Source: Oscillospiraceae bacterium
GTDB taxonomy: Bacteria > Bacillota > Clostridia > Christensenellales > Aristaeellaceae
Assembly: GCA_031282605.1 (NCBI GenBank)
Contig: JAITDK010000014.1
Span: 1 to 12,129, forward strand
Direction of reading: 5' to 3'
DNA length: 12,129 nucleotides
The notes under the pieces: generated by a model
Seen by the model: the letters and a program-made list of their open reading frames with translations, nothing else
What the model was told of the DNA's origin: nothing
The model's database searches: none
Program-made: the position numbers and the translations under genes
Part shown: piece after piece, positions 1-5,422 of the stretch
How positions within the stretch are numbered: the stretch's first letter is position 1
Layout: every line of letters starts with the position of its first letter

Positions 1-440
1 ACCGACATTAGCATCACGGCGTCGACTGGCAGCTTCAGCCAATCAGTGATCGCGGCATCAACGGCGCTTGCGGCAGCATTTTCCTTCATACTCCCATCAA
101 GGACGCGTCGGATGTCCGACGTTTCATCGATCACCTGTGAATCCACCAAACCGCGAAGCAGTTCCACTTTCTGCGAAACATCCCAACCTTCAAAGTAACC
201 GACGGTCTTTTCAAGAGCAGCTATCCGTGCGGCGGTCTCGCGCCAGGTCGCAACGCCGAGCGCAACTCCCGCTAACATCACTGTAACCAGCGCGGCAACA
301 AGGAGAACACGCGTCTGTCTCACCCGTGCGGCAGGCGCACGTCTAGCCCCTGACATCACTGCGTTCAGAAAAGCATTGTCAGTATGGATTCCGGAAAGCC
401 TGTCGTCTGTCATTTCACGGAAGCTGCGTTGACTATTCAT
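1..440 (-). CDS. Probable membrane-anchored anti-sigma factor (partial, 3' end outside window)
   Basis: An open frame starts at ATG 440 and runs without a stop to the window edge (146 codons visible). It has a soluble, basic N-terminus of about 44 residues, one hydrophobic membrane segment at about residues 45-65 (VLLVAALVTVMLAGVALGVA), then a soluble part that is probably outside the cell. Its first 8 nt (ATGAATAG) overlap the end of the ECF sigma gene, so the two are very probably translationally coupled. Position right after an ECF sigma gene and the cytoplasm/one-TM/exterior layout are what anti-sigma factors show. I see no zinc-finger HxxxCxxC motif in the N-terminal part, so it is not a classical ZAS-domain anti-sigma. 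The family is not recognised from sequence alone; the role is inferred from context. Confidence 0.6.
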   Translation of the reverse strand, partial: MNSQRSFREMTDDRLSGIHTDNAFLNAVMSGARRAPAARVRQTRVLLVAALVTVMLAGVALGVATWRETAARIAALEKTVGYFEGWDVSQKVELLRGLVDSQVIDETSDIRRVLDGSMKENAAASAVDAAITDWLKLPVDAVMLMS

Positions 441-948
441 CAAAGTACCACCTTTCAAGTTTGGTTTTCAGAATCCGCTTTGCTGTGCCCAGCCGGGTGC
501 TGACAGTGCCAATAGGTATCCCAAGGGTCTCGGCGATTTCGGCAAAGCCCATTTCCTGGTAGAATCGCAGCAAGATTACTTCTCGGTACTTGATCGGCAG
601 GTTCATGACCTCAACGATTACGCTGTCATCCGCTATATCGGTATTCGTTTCCTTATGCGGCAAGTCCTCCGCCGTCATTCGCCTGTCGACATGTCGGAAC
701 CAAGTGGTGCGCCTTAAATCCTTGCAAGTATTAATGGCGATGCGAGTCAGCCAGGTCTTCACTTGAGATTCGTTCCTGAACGCTGACGCTTTCTGGAATG
801 CCTTGATGAACGTCTCTTGTGCCGCATCCTCGGCCATTTGGCGGTCATGAAGGTACAAATAGCATAATCGCAGGATTTCATCGCCATGCAACCCAACCAA
901 TTGCTCCAGGTCGCAGGCTCTGTCGTCCTGATTGAACAACTGTAACAC
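433..948 (-). CDS. ECF-family RNA polymerase sigma factor (sigma-70 type)
   Basis: A 171-residue protein with only the two conserved ECF regions, which is the usual ECF length. Sigma region 2 spans about residues 14-82, including DAAQETFIKAF (region 2.2) and KTWLTRIAINTCKDLRR (regions 2.3-2.4, promoter melting and -10 recognition). Region 4 spans about 112-165; PIKYREVILLRFYQEMGF leads into the helix-turn-helix AEIAETLGIPIGTVSTRL that reads the -35 element. It should direct RNA polymerase to a small regulon, typically envelope stress in this class. The start is GTG at 948, chosen because GGGAGG lies 8 nt upstream. The gene overlaps by 8 nt the following membrane-protein gene, its probable anti-sigma partner. 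Base composition is visibly less GC-rich than the block to its right. Sigma identity is secure; the regulon is unknown. Confidence 0.93.
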   Translation of the reverse strand: MLQLFNQDDRACDLEQLVGLHGDEILRLCYLYLHDRQMAEDAAQETFIKAFQKASAFRNESQVKTWLTRIAINTCKDLRRTTWFRHVDRRMTAEDLPHKETNTDIADDSVIVEVMNLPIKYREVILLRFYQEMGFAEIAETLGIPIGTVSTRLGTAKRILKTKLERWYFDE

Positions 949-998
949 GCCCTCTTCCTCCCTTCATATGTTCGCTTTTGTGCTTTGTCTTTGCGGGC

Positions 999-1022
999 GG
1001 CGGAACGGATCCTGTTTCCGCC
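999..1022. repeat. 7-bp inverted repeat upstream of the ECF sigma gene
   Basis: GGCGGAA at 999-1005 and TTCCGCC at 1016-1022 form a perfect inverted repeat with a 10-nt loop, about 50 nt upstream of the sigma start. It could be an operator or a leader hairpin. No convincing ECF-type promoter pair was found around it, so the role is open. Confidence 0.4.
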
Positions 1023-1065
1023 TTCCAACCATTAGACGAAGTGCGGGCGCGTTTTTCTTTGGAAA

Positions 1066-1095
1066 GGGAGAGGTTGCCGCGAAGCAACCCCTCCC
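1066..1095 (-). terminator. Probable intrinsic terminator after the SH3b/peptidoglycan-binding gene
   Basis: Arms 1066-1077 and 1084-1095 pair over 12 bp with a 6-nt loop. In minus-strand RNA the stem is complete, with one G-U pair; in plus-strand RNA the same position is an A-C mismatch, which favours minus-strand function. It lies 13 nt past the stop of the upstream gene. The following tract on the minus strand is TTTCC and then A-rich, so the U-run is weak and some read-through into the sigma gene is possible. Confidence 0.6.
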
Positions 1096-1108
1096 CAGGT
1101 TGGCGGGA

Positions 1109-1552
1109 TTACGTTGACGTGCGGCTCAGCAGGTCAGACTTGGTGTTCGCGCCAACCTGACCGTCTGCGGTTAGACCGTACGAGTTTTGGTAGCCCTTGA
1201 CCGCATTCTCTGTGCCGGAACCGAAGATGCCATCGCATGTCAGGCCGTAGCTATATCGGTTCAGGTAATGCTGCAAGTTGTAGACGTACTGCCCGGTGTT
1301 TCCGCGTACCAGCGTGTTGTTGCTGAACACGTTGGCAAGCGTCCGATTGGACGAACGGCTGGTGTCGACATACTGGCGCATGACATACCCGCTGTTGCTG
1401 TTGTAAGTCGTAGACAGCCAGTCGGCGTTGTAGTCGCTGACGTTCAGCGAGGTGTTGTTCGGAATGGTGGCGAGAGTGGTAGCAGAGGTGCTGGCGGAGG
1501 CACGGAGGTTCAAGGTGCCGCCGACAACCCTTGCGCCTGAGAAGCTAGCCAT
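1109..1552 (-). CDS. Small SH3b + peptidoglycan-binding domain protein without signal peptide
   Basis: A 147-residue protein made of two wall-binding domains. A bacterial SH3 (SH3b) domain covers about residues 6-62, with the typical GGTLNLRASAS start and the WLSTTYNSNSGYVMRQYV end. A PG_binding_1 domain covers about 79-143 (LVRGNTGQYVYNLQHYLN, then CDGIFGSGTENAVKGYQ and LTADGQVGANT). There is no hydrolase domain and the N-terminus MASFSGARVVGG is not a signal peptide. The ATG at 1552 is well supported by AAAGGAGG 8 nt upstream, so a missed secretory N-terminus is unlikely. Asn, Ser and Thr are abundant. It could be the wall-targeting part of a lysin whose catalytic part is elsewhere, or a protein released by lysis or a non-classical route. 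It is expressed apart from the sigma gene, being followed by a hairpin. Confidence 0.85.
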   Translation of the reverse strand: MASFSGARVVGGTLNLRASASTSATTLATIPNNTSLNVSDYNADWLSTTYNSNSGYVMRQYVDTSRSSNRTLANVFSNNTLVRGNTGQYVYNLQHYLNRYSYGLTCDGIFGSGTENAVKGYQNSYGLTADGQVGANTKSDLLSRTST

Positions 1553-1642
1553 AGTTCTTTCCTCCTTTGTTTATTGGGCATCAGGTTCGCCGGCCGGCAG
1601 TTCCCTTTGCTGGCTATACAATAACGCATTCTGCGTGTTCGC

Positions 1643-1697
1643 GGTAGTGAAAATACCGGGAAGAGAAACTGAAGTATCAATGCTATCCTTCACTACC
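1643..1697. repeat. 9-bp inverted repeat flanking a candidate promoter
   Basis: GGTAGTGAA (1643-1651) and TTCACTACC (1689-1697) are perfect inverted copies 37 nt apart, upstream of the SH3b/peptidoglycan-binding gene. Between them on the minus strand lie TTGATA (1675-1680) and TATTTT (1650-1655, touching the left arm). The 19-nt spacing is longer than the usual 17, so the promoter is only a candidate. The pair could be a split operator. Confidence 0.4.
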
Positions 1698-1715
1698 TCG
1701 TGTAGGGATAGTTTT

Positions 1716-1739
1716 AACGGCCATTAATAAATGGCCGTT
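1716..1739 (-). terminator. Perfect 10-bp hairpin downstream of the polyphosphate operon, possible terminator
   Basis: AACGGCCATT (1716-1725) and AATGGCCGTT (1730-1739) pair perfectly around a 4-nt loop, about 40 nt after the stop of the VTC gene. On the minus strand the stem is followed by AAAACTATCC, with no U-tract, so it is not a standard intrinsic terminator. It may still stop or stabilise the transcript. Confidence 0.45.
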
Positions 1740-1758
1740 TATAAATGACTTTAATTAA

Positions 1759-1774
1759 AACGTTTTAAAACGTT
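1759..1774. repeat. 16-bp perfect AT-rich palindrome with a related repeat at the VTC stop
   Basis: AACGTTTTAAAACGTT is its own reverse complement. The unit AAAACGTT occurs at 1757-1764 and 1767-1774, and a variant AAAACGCT at 1782-1789 overlaps the stop codon of the VTC gene; the second and third copies are each followed by ATCG. It lies in the gap before the SH3b gene and could be a regulator binding site. Confidence 0.45.
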
Positions 1775-1779
1775 ATCGC

Positions 1780-2481
1780 CTAAAACGCTATCGACGGGTT
1801 GTCAAACGCGCGGCACAGCACATACTTGGATACCGCCAACCGCTGTCCGGTGCATTGGTTCAGCGCCTTGCGGATATATCCCGGCAGTACGCGGTTGTAC
1901 TTGACCTCCATTATCACCATCGGATTCGGGAGCGGGTCTAGCAGCGGCGTCGTCGGGTCGAACAGTGCTATCGAGCGCATACCGGATCGCAGCCGCTTGT
2001 CGAACGTGACGCGGATCTCCTCTGCGGGATGCATGTACGCCTCGCGCACGTAATCCACGATCACTACCGGACGTGCGGCCCTGGTCATTAGCTGCGCGTA
2101 CATCGCGTGTAGCAGGGGCTGACCCGTTCGAAGCAATCCCGCCGTGTCGCACGCTATCAGCTGATCGGCCAGATCTCTAGGGATGGTCAGAGCCTCTTTG
2201 CTCGTCAGGTCGCCTATCTTGCGCTTGCACTCCAGTTTGATCAGTTTGTCGGAGTTGTTATAGATGCGTATGCGATACTTGCGCCGCTCGGGTTCGCCGC
2301 TGAGCTTCTCGCGCAGCGCGTCGTCGAAGGGCGTGTCGTAGTACAGCGAGCGGATGCGATAGTCGTTGTACTCGTCGCCGTTCGGGTCACGGGTCAGCAG
2401 GGCGTCCAGCTCGCGGCTGAGCACCAGATACTCGCCCATGTTCAGCTGGAACTTCAGTTCATGCCTAAGCGGAGGAGCCAT
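1780..2481 (-). CDS. VTC-domain polyphosphate polymerase family protein
   Basis: A 233-residue stand-alone VTC domain, a member of the triphosphate tunnel fold. Characterised relatives make polyphosphate from nucleoside triphosphate with Mn2+. The tunnel strands are visible in order: RHELKF (residues 6-11), YYDT (47-50), RKYRIRIY (67-74), KLECKRK (82-88), VDYVREAY (142-149), RVTFDKRLRS (157-166) and the metal-binding EVKY (192-195), ending with SKY (218-220). The alternating basic and acidic residues expected for a polyphosphate tunnel are present and none looks lost. It has no SPX domain and no membrane segment. It starts 3 nt after the DUF4956 gene, so the two are translationally coupled; this pair recurs in Bacillota and the DUF4956 protein is the likely membrane partner. 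Polymerisation itself is family inference; a triphosphatase activity cannot be excluded. Confidence 0.88.
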   Translation of the reverse strand: MAPPLRHELKFQLNMGEYLVLSRELDALLTRDPNGDEYNDYRIRSLYYDTPFDDALREKLSGEPERRKYRIRIYNNSDKLIKLECKRKIGDLTSKEALTIPRDLADQLIACDTAGLLRTGQPLLHAMYAQLMTRAARPVVIVDYVREAYMHPAEEIRVTFDKRLRSGMRSIALFDPTTPLLDPLPNPMVIMEVKYNRVLPGYIRKALNQCTGQRLAVSKYVLCRAFDNPSIAF

Positions 2482-2484
2482 GCG

Positions 2485-3156
2485 TTAAGCCCCCGCCTCA
2501 TTCTGCATCATGACCAGCGTAGCATCGTACACGCCGTCCACCGACAGCATATGGCTGACCAAGTCGTTGCGCGGGTCGACCCGCACCTCAAGCGTCAGCT
2601 CGGCTCCGGCGGCGGACTGTGTTTTGGAACGCAGGCGCTTGGTCTTGATTCTGGATGTCGCGGCGTCCACGTCCGCCTGCGCCGCCGGATCATAATGTAT
2701 CACGAACAGGAAAGAGTTCGGTCCCGTAACCTTGATGAACGACATGCCCAGCATCGCCAGCGATATCAACACGACCACGACGAACGTGATCAGGTACAGC
2801 TCGGCGCCCAGCAATATACCCGTCGTCAGCGCCCAGAACATATACGCCGTATCCAGAGGATCCTTGACCGCCGTTCTGAACCGGACGATCGACAGCGCGC
2901 CGACCATGCCCATTGAGAGCGCGAGGTTGGACTTGATGCATATGACGACAGGCGTGGTAACCAGCGTGAGCATGACCAGCGTCAGGCTGAAGTTGGGGCT
3001 GAACAACACGCCTCTAAACGTCCGCCTGTAAACCAGCGCGATGATCGTCCCGGCCAGCAGCCCCAGCAGCAGCGCGCGCACCACGTTCAGCGGCGTCAGC
3101 GCCGAAAATTGGGATTGAAAGAAATCAAGTACACTGTTTTTGACTATTCCATCCAT
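2485..3156 (-). CDS. DUF4956 family integral membrane protein
   Basis: A 223-residue protein with an N-terminal membrane half and a soluble C-terminal half. Hydrophobic segments lie at about residues 25-43, 57-74, 78-92 and 106-138. Between the last two is the family's conserved block GMVGALSIVRFRTAVKDP (83-100) followed by LDTAYMFWA. Residues 146-223 form a compact alpha/beta region that probably faces the cytosol. Biochemical function is unknown. Association with VTC-type polymerases is a known pattern and suggests a membrane anchor, or a channel for the polymer. The ATG at 3156 has GGGAGG 10 nt upstream, lying in the last codons of the kinase gene, whose stop is only 6 nt before the start. 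It therefore belongs to the kinase operon and is probably coupled to its translation. Confidence 0.9.
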   Translation of the reverse strand: MDGIVKNSVLDFFQSQFSALTPLNVVRALLLGLLAGTIIALVYRRTFRGVLFSPNFSLTLVMLTLVTTPVVICIKSNLALSMGMVGALSIVRFRTAVKDPLDTAYMFWALTTGILLGAELYLITFVVVVLISLAMLGMSFIKVTGPNSFLFVIHYDPAAQADVDAATSRIKTKRLRSKTQSAAGAELTLEVRVDPRNDLVSHMLSVDGVYDATLVMMQNEAGA

Positions 3157-3162
3157 GTAATT

Positions 3163-4581
3163 CTAACCTCCCGTTAATGTAAATATAAAGCTGGAGCCTT
3201 CGCCGGGCGCGGACTCCACGCGTATATCATGGCCGTGCAGCCGCAGTATCCGCCGCGTGATCGCCAGCCCCAAGCCCGTTCCCTTGCCGGAGGTGCGCGC
3301 CTTATCCACCGTATGAAACCGATCGAATATATACGGCTGCTCCTCCCGCGGTATGCCCGGCCCGTTGTCGGATACGGACACCGTAACCACGCCCTCCTGC
3401 CGTCCCTTGGAGGAAGCCGTGTCGGCGCAGTGCGCGGTAGCCAGCGTCAGCGTACCGCCGGGCTGCACGTACTTGACCGCGTTGTCAATCAGGTTGGTCA
3501 GCACCTGGTCGATCCGCTCGGCGTCGGCGTTCACCCAGCAGGGTTCTTGGTCGAACCGTACGTCCACGTCCAGTTTCCGGGACTCTATGCGCTCCTCCAT
3601 TCGGATGAGCGCCTTGCTAATCATTTCGTTTATGTTAAACCGGGTCAGTTCGAGCGGAACCTTCCCGGACTCGATCCTCGACAATTCCAGCAGCGACGTC
3701 ACCAATCGATTCATGCGCCGCGTTTCATCCAGCACTCGGCCTATGTATGGCGCACGATCCTCCTCGGGGATGGTTCCGTCGAGCATACCCTGCAGGAAAC
3801 CCTGCATACTGGTCAGCGGCGAGCGCAGTTCATGGCTGACGTCGGACACGAACGCGCGGCGCATCTCCTCCAGATTGGATAATTCCTTCGCCATCGCGTT
3901 GAACGACGCCGCCAGACGTCCAATCTCGTCGCATCCCCGCTCGGGTATGTTGGCGTCGAACTCGCCGCGCGCGATGCGCTCCGCCGCTTGAGCCATGCGG
4001 CTGACAGGCATCGTAATCCCTCGCGTCGCCAGCATTATCAATCCCCCGGCCAGCGCGGCCGCCAGAACCAGGGCCAGCGTCATCCTTGCCAGTACGTCGC
4101 GATACGACGCCTGAATCACCTGCGCGCTTGTGTGAATGAATACCGCGCCCATTACGCGGTCGCTCGCCGTCTTCCATGGTATCACGACCGTGAACGCCGC
4201 CGCGCCCAGCCGCCCAGCCGGCGTGCGGACGCGGATTGCCTCGCCGGTTTCAATAAGCGCGCTTAGGTACTGATTGATCTCCTCGAGCGTCATGCCGGGG
4301 ATCAGCCCGTCGGTCAGTCCGGCCGCGTATCTCATGCCCGTCACGTCCAGCACGAGCACCCCGGCGCTGAACTCGGCGCTGACGTCGTGCACCTTCTGGT
4401 AGAGGTATTCCTCCATCGTCCGGTCGATCAGCCGCCGCTGACTGGCCAGATACGCCAGTTCCTGGGCCTGTATGGTGATCTCGTTGAGGCGCGCCTCCGC
4501 CTTGTCATCGCGGATGCTGACATACATCATCATCGCCAGCAGCCCCAACGCCAGCATCAGCACCGCCATTACAAGCGCCAT
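3163..4581 (-). CDS. Membrane sensor histidine kinase (HAMP, HisKA, HATPase)
   Basis: A complete orthodox kinase, 472 residues from ATG 4581. Order: membrane segment 1 (about 2-22); extracytoplasmic sensor region (about 24-165) of unrecognised type; membrane segment 2 (about 167-186); HAMP linker (187-240); HisKA with phosphoacceptor His250 in SDVSHELRSPLTS; HATPase with N-box LIDNAVKY (Asn367), G1 DNGPGIP (from Asp405), F-box FDRFHTVDK and G2 GKGTGLGLA. It should phosphorylate the regulator encoded just upstream. The ATG has no Shine-Dalgarno and gives a protein starting inside its first membrane helix. The frame stays open upstream for 25 codons to an ATT at 4656, which has GAGGTGA 6 nt before it and overlaps the regulator's stop. 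That start adds a basic cytoplasmic leader including RFARRFTLKPRS and makes 497 residues, the more natural N-terminus. The signal sensed is unknown. Confidence 0.93.
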   Translation of the reverse strand: MALVMAVLMLALGLLAMMMYVSIRDDKAEARLNEITIQAQELAYLASQRRLIDRTMEEYLYQKVHDVSAEFSAGVLVLDVTGMRYAAGLTDGLIPGMTLEEINQYLSALIETGEAIRVRTPAGRLGAAAFTVVIPWKTASDRVMGAVFIHTSAQVIQASYRDVLARMTLALVLAAALAGGLIMLATRGITMPVSRMAQAAERIARGEFDANIPERGCDEIGRLAASFNAMAKELSNLEEMRRAFVSDVSHELRSPLTSMQGFLQGMLDGTIPEEDRAPYIGRVLDETRRMNRLVTSLLELSRIESGKVPLELTRFNINEMISKALIRMEERIESRKLDVDVRFDQEPCWVNADAERIDQVLTNLIDNAVKYVQPGGTLTLATAHCADTASSKGRQEGVVTVSVSDNGPGIPREEQPYIFDRFHTVDKARTSGKGTGLGLAITRRILRLHGHDIRVESAPGEGSSFIFTLTGG

Positions 4582-4651
4582 CAGGCGAGCGAACAGCGAG
4601 CGCGGCTTTAACGTAAACCGCCGCGCAAACCTCGACAGGCGTCCGATCGGA

Positions 4652-5356
4652 TTAATCGCGCGTCACCTCGAATTTATAGCCGACGCGCCAGACCGTCTTT
4701 ATCTGCCAGCCGTAGGACTCGCAGCCGGCCAGCTTCTCTCGCAGGCGCATCACGTGTACGTCCACCGTTCTCGAGTCGCCGAAGAAATCATAGCCCCATA
4801 CCTGTTCTATCAGCTGCTCGCGCGTGAAAACCTGGTTCGGATGGCTTGCCAGGAAGAACAGCGTCTCCAGTTCTTTGGGCGGCATGTCCAGCGGCGCGCC
4901 GCCGAACATGACCGTGTACCGCGACGCGTTGACCGTCAGCCCCGGGAAGGAGATCTCTTTCGAGGGGGAGTCCGGCTGCGCGGATCGGCGCAGCACGGCC
5001 TTTACCCGCGCGATCATCTCCTTCGGTTCGAAGGGTTTAACGATATAATCGTCCGCGCCCAGTTCCAGTCCCAGCACCTTGTCGAACGTCTCGTCCTTGG
5101 CCGTCAGCATGATCACCGGGATATTCGATACCTTGCGGACCTCGCGCAGTACCTGCCAGCCATCCATGCCAGGCAGCAGCACGTCCAGCAGCATCAGACT
5201 GGGCGGATTCGCCTTGAACAGCTGCACGGCCTTAGCGCCGTCCGCCGCGGTTTCGACCGTGTAACCCTCCTTGGTCAGGTAGAGCTGCACCAGATGCAGT
5301 ATGTTAGGGTCGTCGTCGACCAGCAATACGCGCTGTTTGTTTTCTTTGGACGCCAT
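4652..5356 (-). CDS. OmpR/PhoB-family response regulator
   Basis: A 234-residue two-domain regulator. The receiver domain spans about residues 8-122: acidic pocket DDD (14-16), phosphoacceptor Asp58 in LLDVLLPGMDGW, switch Thr85 and Lys107 in VKPF. The winged-helix DNA-binding domain spans about 135-231, with PPKELETLFFLASHPNQVFT, the recognition region DSRTVDVHVMRLREKL and the wing WRVGYKFE. It is expected to be phosphorylated by the downstream kinase and to bind direct-repeat operators as a dimer. The start at 5356 is backed by GGAGGTGA close upstream. It lies 66 nt after mutS2. I find a TATTAT there but no matching -35, so read-through from mutS2 is possible. It heads an operon with the kinase, DUF4956 and VTC genes. 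A PhoB-like phosphate response is possible but not shown; target genes are unknown. Confidence 0.95.
   Translation of the reverse strand: MASKENKQRVLLVDDDPNILHLVQLYLTKEGYTVETAADGAKAVQLFKANPPSLMLLDVLLPGMDGWQVLREVRKVSNIPVIMLTAKDETFDKVLGLELGADDYIVKPFEPKEMIARVKAVLRRSAQPDSPSKEISFPGLTVNASRYTVMFGGAPLDMPPKELETLFFLASHPNQVFTREQLIEQVWGYDFFGDSRTVDVHVMRLREKLAGCESYGWQIKTVWRVGYKFEVTRD
4663..4669 (-). promoter_or_regulatory. Ribosome binding site supporting an AUU start of the kinase at 4656
   Basis: On the minus strand this reads GAGGTGA, a 7-nt perfect match to the conserved 3' end of 16S rRNA. It lies 6 nt before ATT 4656-4654, which is in frame with the kinase and overlaps the regulator's TAA. The annotated ATG at 4581 has no comparable motif. 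Confidence 0.55.
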
Positions 5357-5422
5357 TGTCTCACCTCCCGACGCTTATAATAGGACACTGTTGACGCTGC
5401 GCCGTAATGGCCGCTATACCGC

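Noticed and set aside
1187..1540. 117-codon plus-strand frame opposite the SH3b gene
   Set aside because: It mirrors the real gene, shows no family motif and has no ribosome site.
5357..5422. Promoter for the response regulator operon
   Set aside because: TATTAT at 5382-5377 on the minus strand looks like a -10, but no -35 lies 16-18 nt upstream; not listed as a feature.
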